Under the pieces are notes generated by a model. The model was given only the letters and a program-made list of their open reading frames with translations. It searched no databases and had not been told where the DNA came from. The position numbers and the translations under genes were made by a program. This document shows, in pieces, positions 1 through 12,062 of a stretch of DNA of 64,000 nucleotides. The stretch comes from Serpula lacrymans var. lacrymans S7.9 (taxonomy: Eukaryota; Basidiomycota; Agaricomycetes; Boletales; Serpulaceae): NCBI RefSeq assembly GCF_000218685.1, contig NW_006763308.1, positions 62,001-126,000 on the forward strand. The letters are read 5' to 3'. Every line of letters starts with the position of its first letter. Position 1 is the first letter of the stretch.

Positions 1-626
1 CTACAGCACATACTGGATGCATATAAGAAGTTTCTAATAGATTGACGGCGATATGATACGTACCTGTGAGACCAATGAGGCTACAGAGCGGAAAAATTAC
101 CACTGATTTGTTATAACTCCAAATAACCCATAGGCGATATACCTGCGCCAGAAAGATAAGCAAGCCAGAGTTATGTTACAGATTCATGAACACTGACAAA
201 CATGGCATCCGAGAGTACCAGAGATGCCATGAAGAAGCCAATTTGGATAATTTCTGTTAATTCTGTCTCGCTGTTGAAGAAGGTGGACGGAGAAGAACCA
301 CTACGAAAGTAGATGAACGCTTGAAAAAAGCGAACAAAGGTCAGTGCCCAATGCTATTACAAGTGTTCTGTGTGAGATGCCTTAATTAATTGGAGAGTGC
401 ACTGGCTACTGACTGTAGTGACAACAATGAACAGCAGGACTGTTCCTAAGAACATAGGCCTTCGAAAGACAATGGAGGGCTGGGGCCCGATTATGCCAGC
501 ATTCCTTTGGTGGTGACTGGAAAGAGCGTAGAAAGAAATCATAGAAAGAATGAAAAACAGGCCGTATAAAAAGCTTTGCACATAGATTTCGGTTATGTTA
601 GCTGCTAGAATGGATACGCCCACCAT
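1..626 (-). CDS. Multi-span membrane protein, partial (runs off the window start)
   Basis: The N-terminal half of a fungal multi-TM protein of unknown function, resembling a family that is abundant in Agaricomycetes. The ATG is at 626-624; a longer frame upstream begins with TTG and crosses a probable leader intron, so I start at 626. Exons are 626-414, 353-198 and 142-64. Introns are 413-354 (60 nt), 197-143 (55 nt) and one from 63 to about 1, all GT-AG and all removing in-frame stops. Spliced, the protein reads through hydrophobic segments with the cues 'YVQSFLYGLFFIL', 'HWALTFVRFFQAFIY' and 'LSDAMFVYRLWVIW', a spacing typical of this family. The remainder lies outside the window. Function is not known; a receptor-like role would be speculation. 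Confidence 0.7.
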
Positions 627-1106
627 TGAGAATACTATGAATAGAAAAGTAAGGACTCGGAGGTCAATGAGTTCTACTGCTACACTTACCTTGATTGATA
701 AAGCCGCGGATTGGGGAATCCGAAGAACCAACTCCCAGAACTTACTACGTTAACTATAACGTACTTATACTAATCTTATAGAGATGGGCCTCATGGAGAT
801 AACGGTCACACACATACATCATGATGGAGTGCAGATGGCTATGAGTTTTGCGACATCCATATATTCTCAAAATGTTGTTCCATAGCCCACCGCATTGATA
901 TTGAACTTTTGATGCTGATCTGGATCATGATGGTGATGCACGACGGTTGAGTAACACTGAGTAGCAGTGTAGTACAATGCAAACTTGCGTAGATTTCCGT
1001 CGCATTTCAACCAGATCATCAACATGTGGGGGAATGAAGCAATTCCTGGACCCGTAGGCAATGCACTTTCGAGTTAAATAACGCCTTGTATTTTCCCCAT
1101 GAAATC
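627..1106. other. Intergenic stretch between membrane protein gene and TE block
   Basis: I see no convincing gene. A GT-AG-like leader intron of the membrane protein gene may lie at about 689-638 on the minus strand, so its promoter and 5' UTR probably occupy the first part. The rest is unassigned. Confidence 0.4.
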
Positions 1107-1228
1107 CTAGGCTCTTACCCTGCCCACTCGGCCGCTAGCCCACGGTTAATATATTGCCAACTCGCGAGTGTAATATTCTGCTAATATATGACACGCGAGC
1201 TAGCCGAGCTGGGTGGGTACGAGCCTAG
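1107..1228. mobile_element. 122 bp foldback element (MITE-like)
   Basis: Arms at 1107-1138 and 1200-1228 are imperfect inverted repeats (both start CTAGGCTC when read inward). The element is flanked on both sides by the direct repeat tgaaatc (1100-1106 and 1229-1235), extendable to tgaaatcct depending on where the element edge is set. This is the layout of a small non-autonomous DNA transposon with a 7-9 bp target duplication, compatible with a hAT-type MITE. The inner loop holds a second palindrome (actcgcgagt). No coding capacity. Confidence 0.55.
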
Positions 1229-1398
1229 TGAAATCCTGAATGGTATGGTACCACCAGAAGATTGCATGTGCCCGAGGCCGCTTTTAGCATTTTTGAATTT
1301 TGCCATAAAAATCAGTAATCCAAAATGTTTCCAAAATGGAGATTATAATTGTATAAATGATAATAAAATTGTTGCTAAAAAAAGCCAATTCTGAGAGT

Positions 1399-3616
1399 TT
1401 AAGTGTGAGTAAAAGCATGCACTTTCCCATCCAAAAAGGCTGGGATGAGATGGCTGCTCCGGATTACATCCTTTGGATCCAGGAATACAAATGCATCTTC
1501 TTTGGCCATCAGAGGAAAATAAACTTGGTCCAGTTGATTGATCAGCCAACCACTATCCTCTCCTTCCTTCAGCTTCAGCCATCTCACCCACAAAACTTCC
1601 ATTCTCCGAGTGTTGTAGTCAAGCATACCAGGGCCCACATATACCATATTTAAGTGAAAAATACCAAGCACCTGAGCATAACAAAAAGGGTGCAATGTAG
1701 AAGTATCGCCATCAGTAGTAGTAGAATCTGTATTAACCAGTATCATGATGTTTCAATGTGGGGTAGTCGGATTCACTACATCTTGTGCCTGCTGAACATT
1801 GTATGTAGTATAGTTTAACCACATAAGTTTATGTGTATATAAACAATCACCTTTAAATAAAACATTATCCCAGCCACTCCTAAATGCAGCCACACCTCTG
1901 TTGCTTTCTAAATTAGCTTGAGAAATAAGTTAACTTGTCTTGTGTCATTCTTTGCACTGATTTCTTCTTCAAGTCTTGCTTTAATCCGAGGAAGTAAATG
2001 TTGCTTTAGCTTTGGAACTAACCCCTAGAGACAGTAAGTGATGAATAGCTGTGTCTAATCCACTCTTACTATCACGGCTGGATCCCCTCTATAGGTATTG
2101 AAGAATATTGAGATGTCAATGAGGTTGTTTTAGGATTTACCAATGGTATGGTGCATATCCGGTGAGTTAGCATCATCTCAATTATTTAGTATACCCTGCT
2201 TATGCACTTGTGAATGTGCCAAATTTGGTATTCACATTGTTTGATGCATGTGATCTGTTGGACATATAATTTACAACTTGTGCGTGCATATTGGGCTTTG
2301 GGTGTGCAATGTTCAAGTTCCCCCTAGTAGCAAACTGTCAGGATTGCAAACAGAGAACATAGGTTACTTACAAGTTCCATAGTATACAAGTCTGTAGTTC
2401 CAAACTTTTGGATGGTGGAAACATAATCACCCATTGTATGAACCTTGTAAGTATTGAGGGAAATTTTTTTTACTCCACATCCATTGTCGTTTGGCTGGAG
2501 TACGTTGTTTGGATACAGTTTGAAATTTTCAGGTGGGCTTGAAGGAGGAAGGGGCTGGCTCGAGGAAGGAAGAGGTTTAAGTTGGCACAAAGAAGGAAGG
2601 GATTGGCTGGAGGAAATTGTCTGATCTGCTTGCGATAAATGTGCTCCACTCTGCTTTATCTGTGTAAAATATGAGTACATAACAGAGAAGTAAGTGTCTG
2701 ACAGCCTACCTCCAAGGTAGTGCAACCATGATACACAGCACACCAAAATTGGGTGTCTGTTTCCCACTTCAGCTCACGGGTTCTGAAAGCGCCACAAGTT
2801 TTCTTTTTGAACTGGTGTAGCACCAAACCTAGCAAGAAAGTGACATTATTTAAGATCTATAAAGTATAGTCAGTATGCATGCGCAGTTTTGCTAAAGTGT
2901 GCCAGTAGGCTAGTATAAATAAAAGCTGTTAGATATGCTCATTGTGATCATGGGGTCTAGGAAACAGGCCAGCAGATAGCACACTTGTGGCTTTTGTTTA
3001 GACTAAAAATAAATAGAGCACTGCGAATCTACATGCCTGAAAGAGGTCATCAAAATTATGCACAGCCATTTCTCTCATTTCTGAGCGATTGCTTGGGAAG
3101 CACCTGATTGTATGTGTACCAAAAGTAGGCATTTCTCTATGCCTTTTCAATCACTGAATCAACAAAACTGAGAGGTGGAAGTCAGATGAGAACATACCTG
3201 TGATCTATTTCATCCAAAAGTTTCTTGTTGCAAGATGAGACAATCCTAAGAAGGTGAGTGATCAGCGCTTTCCATACACCTAACTCAATCTCGAAAAAAG
3301 CATTTTTTTTTCAAGCTTTTTTCCAGATATTTCTCATGGATATATTTGGCTATGCACCCAGTGATTGGAGAATGTATTCTGTGAATAAGGTAGTTAGATA
3401 TGTGCATGAAAAGTGTGGGAGGAGTTGACATACTGCTGTAGGAACCAGGGACTGTTCCTTAAGGATGTTCTCCACAGCAGTGCTGTTGACTGTGTACTGC
3501 TTATCATAAACAAGATTCTGAGCACAGGAAATATTGTGTTGATGCTTCACATCATCCGCAAGCCAGTGATATCCGTTGCTTAGAATCCCGCGGCATACCA
3601 ACATTATGTGCACGCA
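1399..3616 (-). pseudogene. Plavaka/CACTA-like transposase-associated relic
   Basis: Degraded coding sequence of the large transposase protein found with Plavaka-type elements in Agaricomycetes. Blocks in minus-strand order: around 3560-3450 'STAVENILKEQSLVPT'; around 3300-3205 'FEIELGVWKALITHLLRI', the hallmark segment; around 2470-2370 'LNTYKVHTMGDYVSTI' followed by 'FGTTDLYT'; and the C-terminal block 1690-1440 with 'RRMEVLWVRWLKLKE' and 'FLDPKDVIRSSHLIPAF'. Blocks lie in different frames with stops between them, so it is non-functional. The order fits a single element. Assignment rests on recalled family motifs, not on a search; it could be another CMC-superfamily lineage. Confidence 0.65.
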
Positions 3617-4164
3617 AAACTGGGATCAAACAACGTGAGCAAGGGCAACTGCCCATGTTTTGGATGCTGAGCATGTGCGTAGAAATACTTTTCCAGGCTT
3701 ACTAAATGTGTGCCTTGAAGTTTCCAATTGTTTGATCTTCATCTGTACAACACCAGACTTGAAAGAACTGGAGAGACCATCAGGAGAGTGCCAATGATTT
3801 CAACAATATAGTCCCTCACATTCTTGGCCCCTGAGGTAGTATGAAGAAAGGCCAGTGACATGTCTTGTTGACAATATTGCCAGCCATGACAATTGCAGTC
3901 TCAAAGCTATGGGTTCTTGCAAGACCATCCACCTACTCTTCTAAGTGAGAATGTGTTGAATGGTGTGGTAAGCCATTTGTATCAATTTTGTTTTGGCCTT
4001 GGCAAACTCTACTGCACGCTGTGTAATGGTTTTTGATGTATCCATGTATGCAGCGGCCTGTTCATGCGCCTCCAGAATGCCTTGCCACATATCAGGGAAG
4101 GTAGACTTGAAACGTGCATAGCACTGCTTGCAAATAGTTGGTGCTAACAACACTGTGAGCCTCG
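3617..4164 (-). other. Unassigned segment, possible coding relic
   Basis: A minus-strand frame around 4130-3941 reads 'FPDMWQGILEAHEQAAAY' and downstream lysine/alanine-rich helical sequence. Another frame near 3900-3850 reads 'ARTHSFETAIVMAGNIVN'. They look protein-coding in composition but I do not recognise the family. They lie between the Plavaka-like relic and the truncated copia A-prime and may be part of either host element or of a third TE. Confidence 0.25.
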
Positions 4165-4179
4165 TCAGCAACAAGGAAG

Positions 4180-5600
4180 TGAAGGTGGCAAAGGTGGAGT
4201 AGGAATGGCAGTGGTAGAAGTCTTTTTCAAGCCAGGGAAGTAGCGCTCATCAAAATCAGCTCTCTCAGAGATAATGGTGCGTTTGGTGGTAGGATTGTAG
4301 AATTTCCAACCCTTGTACCCAGCAGGGTAACCAATGAACACACATTTCTCCATGTGAGAGCCAAAGACATCTCTCTTATCCTTTTGCACATGCACATAAG
4401 CAGTGTACCCCCAAACACAAAGGTGTGATATGTCTGGTTTATGTCCATGCCACAATTGATAAGGAGTAGCATTGACCACTGCATCAGTGGGACACCTATT
4501 CCAGACATGCACCAAGGCACCTAGGCATTCACCCCAGAAGATATTAGGCAATCCAGACTCTGAAAGCATGGTAGTGATTCTTTCAGAGAGAAGCCTGTTT
4601 GCTCTTTCTGCAACTCTATTCTGCTGAGGCCTATTCTGGGTGGTATGCTGTCTGACAATGCCATGATCATCTGTGAATTGCTCAAACTCCTTGGAGATGT
4701 ACTCTCCCCCTTTGTCATCGTGCAGAGCCTTGATTTTTTGCTCTAATTGAGTCTCAGCATAAGCCTTGAAACTCTTGAAAGCATTAAAGACATCTGACTT
4801 GGCCTTCAAAGGGACAACAACACAAAATTGAGTGTAATCATCGATGAAAATGACCCAATATCAATACCCAGAGAATGAAAGGGAGGAGACTTGGTGTACA
4901 TCAGAGTGGATGAGGTCTAGAGGGTGAGCAGAGTGATGAGAAGATGAAGGGAATGGGTTGGCAGACATTTTTCCAGACAGACATGGTTCACAGATAGGAT
5001 CAGGAGTAGATTTAGACTCAAGTGTCATTCCAGTAACAAGGTTTCCTTGTGTCAATTTCTTGACATCAGCATAGTGGTGGTGAGCCAATCTTCGATGCCA
5101 AAGGTTTAAGTTAAGTGGAATTGTTGCAGAAAAGTGTCCCAATTCAACACAAGAAACAGTGGATCCATCAAGGAATGCAGCATTATTGTTGTTGATGGTT
5201 GCAGTGAATAAGAGTGTTGCCACGTATGAAGGACATAGATTGAGATGAAATGATGACTTTAAAACCACTTTGACGAGTTAAGTACAAGACTGAGAGGAGA
5301 TTATTTTGAAGATCTGGTACATGCAGCACTCTGAAGAATTCTACAGCCCTTGATTCCTTGCCATTGATGATAGCGTTAAACACCACAGTACCAATACCAG
5401 CTAAATAAACAACAGTATAATCTGCTAGCTTTATGGGAACACAATATGGTGCATAATTGCGAATCCAGTGACGATGAGGTGTCATATGAGAAGTGGCACC
5501 TGTGTCTGCATTCCAATCAATGTCAGCATCAAGCTGGAGAGGGCAGTGTAAGTCAGAGGGATGAATAGAGTGGAGGCTTGCATTTCTAGTCGACTCTGCA
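4180..5600 (-). pseudogene. copia A-prime protease/integrase remnant
   Basis: Homologous to residues of the copia A polyprotein at 16660-18400. Minus-strand frames contain the protease region ('DADIDWNADTGATSHM' equivalent, 5530-5480), the GAG-pre-integrase zinc-binding block (5120-4990, 'LWHRRLAHHHYADVK') and the integrase core (4809-4250, with 'DDKGGEY' and 'NRVAERANRLLSERI'). At least two frameshifts separate the three frames. Non-functional. Confidence 0.85.
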
Positions 5601-6637
5601 ACCGCAGTAGAAAAATGTTATTTTGCACCAGGTATGGCAGATTGATTACAATGATGGCAGTTAGGAGATGAGCAAGAACAATGAGTAGGAGCAGAATATG
5701 AATGAGGAGTACATTTAGTTTTATCCATGGTGTGGAAATGAGCTGGCGAAGCAGTGGAGGTGGATAATGGAGAAGGTCCAAAAAGTGCACAGAAAGGTCC
5801 AAAGGGTCCAAAAGAGTCCAAAAAAGCGGTCCAAAAGCGGTCCAGGAGGGTGCTAAGGCTTCCTAGTGATGCTACAGGGTTATGCCTGTGTTCCCCTTTC
5901 AATACTACACTGATATTAACAGAGAAATCACCTCGAGACAGTGTTGGTTAAAAGGGCTTGTATATGAGTCAACAAAGTGACTTAAGCTCCCCAAACAACG
6001 CAGACTGAGAGAGGCTCTGGGCAACAGCAAACTGAGGCAATGCAGGCAAGCTTCACAGTCTATAGGCTTGTTCTATCTGATAATGGACAGAGCAGAGAAG
6101 ATTGGAGCTTTATGCAAGCACCAGATATGCCAAAAAGCGAAAATATAGGCCAAAAAAATGAAATTGTCACAGGGACAGATGGAGTGGATGGATTGCCCCC
6201 AAAATATAGGTGTGGAGAGCGATTATATGGTGCAATAGATAGGCCAAGTATGGCCAGAAACGAAGCACAGGGAGTGGAGGCATATAATAAGGGTGGAAGT
6301 GGTGATCAGAAAATGATAAGGGCTCACAGGGAGATCAAACTCAAAGTCCACCACTCTGAGGAGTCTCCTAGGGTTTTCAAGGTCGTAGAAGACAATAGTA
6401 GGAGTTTGGGGACGATCAGATAAGGATTGGGTGAGATATGGCACTGATAAGGCCAAAAAAGCGTCCAAAATGAGGTTCCAAGCAACAAAGGCTTATAGGG
6501 AGTGATCCAGATGGAATCAAAGCAAACAGAGATGATAGAGAGGGTTATCAGAGACCCAGAAGACAATGTGCAAGATGGATAAGCAGTAGGGTGCTTGGAT
6601 GATGAGGTATGAAGTCAGGAAGATGGCTAGAGCACAG

Positions 6638-6649
6638 GGCTCATAACCT
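6638..6649 (-). promoter_or_regulatory. Primer-binding site of copia A-prime
   Basis: Minus-strand ggttatgagccc directly abuts the LTR end. The same 12-mer follows the 5' LTRs of the other copia families in the window. It is complementary to the anticodon arm of initiator tRNA-Met, implying priming by a cleaved half-tRNA as in Drosophila copia. Confidence 0.65.
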
Positions 6650-6982
6650 GTTCAATTGAGAACTTCTGGGAAGTGTCTAGTCACTTGCTGAGAGCTAACA
6701 GGGACAGAACTAGAGTCCAGTATGAGTAACTATATTATCAGAGAGTACAGAATGTGTACAGTACCTAGAGTCCAGTATGAGTAACTAAAGAATAGGAATA
6801 CTGGACTCTGCAATGCTAGTCCGAAATTTTGTAAACAAAGGTAAACAAATCAGCCACAAAGGCGAAATTATAGAATGCTCAGTGAATACTGAACAATACA
6901 GCAAAAAGAATAAAGAGGAAAGTGATTTAGAAAGAAGGGAAAATAGATAGCACAACTAGGTGCAGAATCACCAAAACTAACA
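6650..6982 (-). repeat. 5' LTR of copia A-prime
   Basis: Read on the minus strand it starts tgttagttttgg at 6982 and ends at 6650 immediately before the primer-binding site. It aligns along its length with the 320 bp LTRs at 14428-14747 and 20371-20690, including the duplicated gactctag/gtaactcat block, but is clearly diverged from them. Confidence 0.85.
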
Positions 6983-8861
6983 CAAATCCCATCCCACATA
7001 TTCGGGTCCTCTAGCCAACGTGGTATCTCTCCAGGTAATAGTGTTATCCAAACATCTTCTATGGGGCTTTGTGTCATTTCATAAGTCATTCAGTTTTGTA
7101 GGGAGCGGTGTTGGAAGTGGAATGGCCCAGGATGGATTATAGAGCTCATGTAATCACTCACAATATGTATTAAACTTGTGTAAGGCTGCCATGAGAGCCA
7201 GTTGTCTCTTCGCTATAGCCTGTCCAGTTTGTTGGTAGAGTTTGGTACCTAAAAACCTAGGTGAGCACGGGATAAACAGAACAAAATGCTGGAATGTTAC
7301 CAAGTGCTATTTGTGTGCCTCCAACTGCACAATCAAGCTTGTCCCATTCAAAGAAATTTCTAATTGCCCGCTTTTGTATGTTGATCTTGAGGTCTCATGC
7401 CATCAGTAATGTGCACACAAATTCTAAGTCAATTCCTTTGAGCTCCAGGAACTTGTTGTGAACTTTGCGGGAGGCATACAATATGTCCACTTTGTTCATT
7501 AACCATTTGTGACCCCGTTCAAGGCTCTCCAGAGCCTCAAGAGTGTCGGCAGAGCTTGTGCACTTCTCAATTACCACTCTGGTGGATTGTAGAGCCTTAT
7601 CTGACATGTCTAATTTGGCCTGTAGGGCAAGAACAATGCCCAGTTTTTTTTTCAGTCGGCCAGGAGCATCTGAATTGATCCTAGGTAGTGTATATTTGTA
7701 GAATGATATGACTACGCACAAGATTGTACTGACAACTATGATTGGACCATTGAGCCCGCAGCTCTGATACAGGAATACCACACTCATCCAGGATAGCCTG
7801 TGCTGCTGACCCTTGTTCTGCTATCCCTTGTTTAAGATGGCGCTTGATCCAGTCCCCCAACTCACTTTGCATTTCCTGTCCAATGGCTGCAGCTTGACAG
7901 TCAATTAACCATAAGTGTTGCTGTTGCTGAGTAGATATGAGTTCATGTACTTATAGGGTAATGAAAGGATTGTACAGAAGAAGAACACTCAACACCAATG
8001 AGCCTTATGAACCGCGACCACAACATCTCAGTACCCTCCCCATTGGATAGTCCAAGTCCTTGACACATACAAGGGTTATAGACAAGCTGACATGCCCACT
8101 TGTGCCCATACACATGCATAGCAGTTGTTGCAAAGCAAAGGCACGCAACAACATGTTCTTGAAGTATAGTGTACTATAGATATGTCAGTACAGGTGCTTG
8201 TGAGAATAGCCTCCTTACCTGAGCTAACAACCAGTTCAACACACAACCAACATGATACAATGCTGCAACAGTTGCTTGGGGGGGTATCAACGAGAAAAGA
8301 AGCTCCAAAAGTGCTACAGCATATTTTTGCTGCTCTCCAAAAGTGTTGATGTTGGCAAAATACAGTGGGATGTCATGACAGCAGATGAGCGCCATGACAC
8401 TGGTGGCATCAAAACTATCCACCACGGCCTTCTGTTTCTTGCCATCCGCCGCTTCATAGGCATTTTCACAGTGGTCAATGGCTTCACTAGGTACTGCTAA
8501 TATGTAGGGTTTAGGGGGCCTTTTCCGCTGCTTGTCGATTTTATGGCCTACAGCATCAACTTGGGCCTTGGAAGTATGCCAGATCTTAGAATTGAGGACA
8601 CTCCCCCGCTGAGCACCGGTGACAATGGTGAAAGTTGCTGTCTGTTGCAACATGAATATTGCCTCCATTTTCTAGTGGCACACCAAATAGAATCTCACGA
8701 AAGCACGCAGGACAGCATTGGATTATAGCTGCCATACGACGACCAGGTGATAATAGGGATGAGTGCTGCAGTAACAAGTGCTGGCGAGGATGGATTCTTT
8801 GGCGCAGGAGGCTCTTGCAGCAGTGTTGAAGTTGATGAGAGAGGCTTTGTTGGAGGCTCGT
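6983..8861 (-). pseudogene. KDZ-type transposase relic
   Basis: Minus-strand blocks in order: 'GGNIHVATDSNFHH' (8690-8640), 'MALICCHDIPLYFANI' and 'GEQQKYAVALLELLFSLIP' (8410-8250), 'GIAEQGSAAQAILDE' (7830-7780), 'LQAKLDMSDKALQSTRVVI' and 'GIDLEFVCTLLMA' (7640-7395), and finally 'GEIPRWLEDPNMWDGI' (7030-6985). This is the known order for Kyakuja-Dileera-Zisupton transposases of basidiomycetes. Frame changes and stops break it. It is cut at its 3' side by the copia A-prime LTR at 6982 and at its 5' side by a chromovirus LTR at 8862. Confidence 0.8.
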
Positions 8862-9274
8862 TGTAACGACCAAGAGTTAGTTACTCTGGTGCACAACTCG
8901 GACAAGCTATAAAGGTAGTGAGGGGAGTGGTTACCCTTAGGATAGGACCAAGTTAGTTGTGGGTAAACAACAGGATGACTCGCTAAGGAGCCTCCTGGAT
9001 CTATTGGGGTATATATACTAATACAGAGTGTTTGTACTTATGTACTGTACAGTTGATAAAAGCAGTGGCTGATGATGTCAGAGGGCGCAGCCTGTGTGAC
9101 CAGCTCCACTGCGTGAGATACTTGTAGCTAAAATAAGAACAAAGGCAGTGCAGTGCGAGAAAGGTGGAGTTTGAACAAAAGGGAAAGTACCGCATGGCAC
9201 AGTGTGTGAAACTATAGAAGAAAGTTAAATAGGAGAATGAAAATTAAAGGTCCAAAAATTGTGTTATCGTAACA
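8862..9274 (-). repeat. Chromovirus 3' LTR (413 bp)
   Basis: Plus strand reads tgtaacgacc...atcgtaaca, i.e. TGTTACGAT...GTTACA on the minus strand. It directly follows the chromodomain end and a purine tract (minus-strand gagggggggtag, about 9275-9286), so it is the 3' LTR of the minus-strand chromovirus. Related LTRs lie at 12063-12476, 23360-23775 and 32281-32694. Confidence 0.85.
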
Positions 9275-9285
9275 CTACCCCCCCT

Positions 9286-9660
9286 CTAAGGTTTGACTTC
9301 CAGGCGAGACCAGGTACCGGAGGTGGTAGTTAAATTTTCGGGCATAAGTTGTAAAAGGGAATTAAAAAGTGTTGAATCCATGCCTCTAAGCTTTGTAGGA
9401 GCTGAGGGATTCTTAGAATAAAATTTGCAAACAGTGTCACAGGAATTGTCCAGATGGGCTTCTGGTTCCCACGTTCTGTCTTCGTCTCCATAGCCCGTCC
9501 ATAGGACTAGGAACTCTAATTTTCCACGCTTCAAGTGTGCATCCACCACTTGTTCGACTTCAAACTCTTCTTCACCTTCCTGGGTGACTACAACCAGTCT
9601 GGGCCGGTCTACACGCTGTCCCAGCAGCGGCCCTTTGTAGGGTTTTACACGGCTAATATT
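9286..9660 (-). pseudogene. Chromovirus pol C-terminus with chromodomain
   Basis: The minus-strand frame ends at 9286 and contains 'GEEEFEVEQVVDAHLKRGKL' followed by 'FLVLWTGYGDEDRTWEPEAH', a chromodomain (aromatic cage W/Y/W-type pattern), preceded by 'ISRVKPYKGPLLGQRVDRPR'. Chromodomains at the integrase end direct integration toward marked heterochromatin in known chromoviruses. The upstream integrase continues at 12971-13598, beyond an inserted copia B copy. The open stretch itself is intact but the element is broken. Confidence 0.85.
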
Positions 9661-9803
9661 TAATAAATCTAAGTGAAAACTCAGCCGCTGCCCAAGAGGC
9701 TATAGAAACAACTGAGGTGTTCCTATACTAAACCCCCTACAACTTATAGTCAGAGGTGCTACTTGCTACAGTATAATGACTCAATTGTACTCCTAGGAGA
9801 ACA
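9661..9803 (-). repeat. 3' LTR of copia B copy 1 (143 bp)
   Basis: Starts TGTTCTCCTAGGAG on the minus strand at 9803 and ends ...TTTATTA at 9661. Compared with the 132 bp 3' LTR of copy 2 it has a 10 bp insertion and roughly ten substitutions, in sharp contrast to the near-identical internal region next to it. Confidence 0.8.
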
Positions 9804-9828
9804 ATGGCTGCTTTAGCAGAGACCGGGT

Positions 9829-12062
9829 TTATCTGGTTTTGTCACTCCCACTTGAGTGCAACCATAGTCCCATAGCTTTAGAGAATTTCCAGTGTTTTTC
9901 GTGAGTGAGGGGTGTAGTGAGAATGTCGGCAACCATATCTCCTGTAGGAACATATCTGATTACTGCCTCTCCCTTTGATACTAAGTCATCTCGGATAAAA
10001 TGATATTTCTGTTGAATATGTTTTGTGCGAGCACAGAACTGCAGATCTCGTGTAAGAATAATAGTTGCCTGATTGTCACAGTGTAATGTTGTAGGTCCAT
10101 TTTGAGCATGTCCAATTTCTTCAAAAAATGTCCGAAGCCATGCAAGGTGTTGTCCAGCATTGCTCAATCCAATGTACTCTGACTCCGTGGAGGATAAAGC
10201 GACCATGCTTTGTCTTTTGCTTGTCCAGGAGATTGCTCCTCGGATGGTGATAAAAACAAAGCCTGATGTTGATTGAGATGTGTCTGGGTCTCCAGACCAA
10301 TCTGCATCTGAATATCCATAGAAATACATGTTCATGGAGACATCTGTGCCATCATATTGTAGTTCCATGTCCCTGGTTGCTTTCAGATATCGGAGGACAC
10401 ATTTTGCAGCTTCCCAGTGATGGCTCCTTGGAGCTGAGCTATGCCTGCTTAGTATTCCAACAATGTAGGCAATGTCTGGGCGGGTTCCGAGCATGGCATA
10501 CATGAGGGAGCCTACAATTGAGAGGTATGACACTTGACGCCCTTCAATATGCATCTCATGTTGCACAATATCTTCCCCTGGAGCATTTGTGAGGAGTTTT
10601 GATCCATGGGCCATTGGTGTCCATACTGGTTTGCAGTTCTTCATTCCAGTACGCTCCAGGACTGTGTCAATATATTGGCATTGCAATAGGGATATTGTTT
10701 TGTTTGAACAATCACGTTGGATTTTTATTCCAAGGATGTATTTTGCTTGTCCAAGGTCCCGCATTTTGAATATGGATTCAAGTTTGGCTTTTGTGATATC
10801 CATGAATTTTCGGGATGAAGCTCCTAGGAGGAGGTCATCTATATAGACAACAACAAAGCATATTTGTTTGTTGTCCCAGAATACATAGAGACATGTTTCT
10901 GCATTTAGTCTTGTGAAACCGAGCTCCTGGAGCTTGCGATCAAAAGTTTCGTTCTATGTACGACCAGCTTGTTTTAACCCGTAGATGGATTTCTTCAATC
11001 TCCAGCAGTATCCAGGTTGGATAGGAACACCCCCTGGAGGAAGCATGTACAGTTCTTCTTCAAGTTCTTCATTGAGATAAGCTGTGGATACGTCCATTTG
11101 ATCAAGTTCTAGGTCGTACTTTGCTACCAGGGCTAGAATAATTCGGATTGACTCTAAGTTTGCAACTGGAGCAAAAACCTCCTGGTAATCAATCCCCTCC
11201 CTTTGAGTAAAACCTCGTGCAACAATCCGGAGTTTGTATCTCTCAATGTTTCCGTTTTGATCAAACTTGATCCGGAACACAGGTTTTGATGTGATGGGTT
11301 TTACTCCCTTCGGAAGTGGAACAGTGTCATATACTGCATTAGTAATGAGACTTAGGAGTTCCTCTTCCAAGGCAGACTTCCATAATTCTCCATCCAGACA
11401 TGATAAGGCTTCCTTTAGTGTCCTTGGAAGGTCTGTGTTAGATGGACCGATACTTGCTATTCCAGCAAAAAATGTCTCCTCTGTATCAGATGTTTCTTCA
11501 TGAACCTCAGGAGTGTTAGGTTTCTCCATGAAGTTGTCATGCTGCTCTTTTCGAGACTGTTCCTCATCTAGAGTCCTTTGATAATCTCGGTTTTTGTCTG
11601 CAGGACGGGTCTGGCGACTGCTTCTGCGTACTCCTAGGACTTCAGCAGGCATGACTGCTTTTTTAGGAACTTGTGCAGGTACTCCAGGGAGTAGACACAT
11701 TTGTGTATTTGTTGCCCCACTCACTCCTGAAGGTGTTGGATGACTCCTTGGAGGTGTTGGATGCCTTCCAGAAGCTGATCCGATGGACAGGCTGTCTAGC
11801 TGTATTCGGACTTTTTCCTCATCAGCTGGCTGTATATTGTGGGGCTGTCCTCCCACTGACTGTGACTCTACTTTGGGTTTCCATTCTAAAGATGGCCAGT
11901 GTTTGGGTCTTGGTTGTAGAGACTGTTGTAGAGGGTGTCTTAGCTGATCAGGTGCTCCCACTGCTCTCAGAACATCTCCACGGAGGTAATGCCCCACTGC
12001 TCTCGGAACATCTTCATGCTGATATGGTTTCATGTCTTGTGGAACATCTCCTTGGAGATGTG
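9829..12062 (-). pseudogene. copia B copy 1 reverse transcriptase and RNase H
   Basis: Frame 12062-10954 encodes the linker and RT N-terminal half ('VFRIKFDQNGNIERYK', 'MDVSTAYLNEEL', 'KKSIYGLKQAGRT') and ends in a TAG where family members have Trp. Frame 10950-9829 continues with the RT palm ('VVVYIDDLLLGASS', YIDD-type catalytic box), 'GSLMYAMLGTRPDIAYIVG' and RNase H ('SMVALSSTESEYIGL', 'HCDNQATIIL'). One stop separates the halves. Only about two nucleotide differences from copy 2 were seen over the parts compared. Confidence 0.88.

Larger units (their letters stand above)
4165..6982 (-). mobile_element. Ty1/copia element A-prime, truncated and internally deleted
   Basis: A second copy of the copia A family, on the minus strand. 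It has a 5' LTR (6650-6982), primer-binding site, leader and the part of pol up to the integrase C-terminus, then ends abruptly near 4170; reverse transcriptase, RNase H and 3' LTR are absent. Most of gag is also missing: the frame jumps from the first few dozen leader/gag bases to a block equivalent to the pre-protease linker (around 5730-5600). The 5' LTR sits inside the KDZ relic, so this insertion is younger than that element. Confidence 0.85.
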
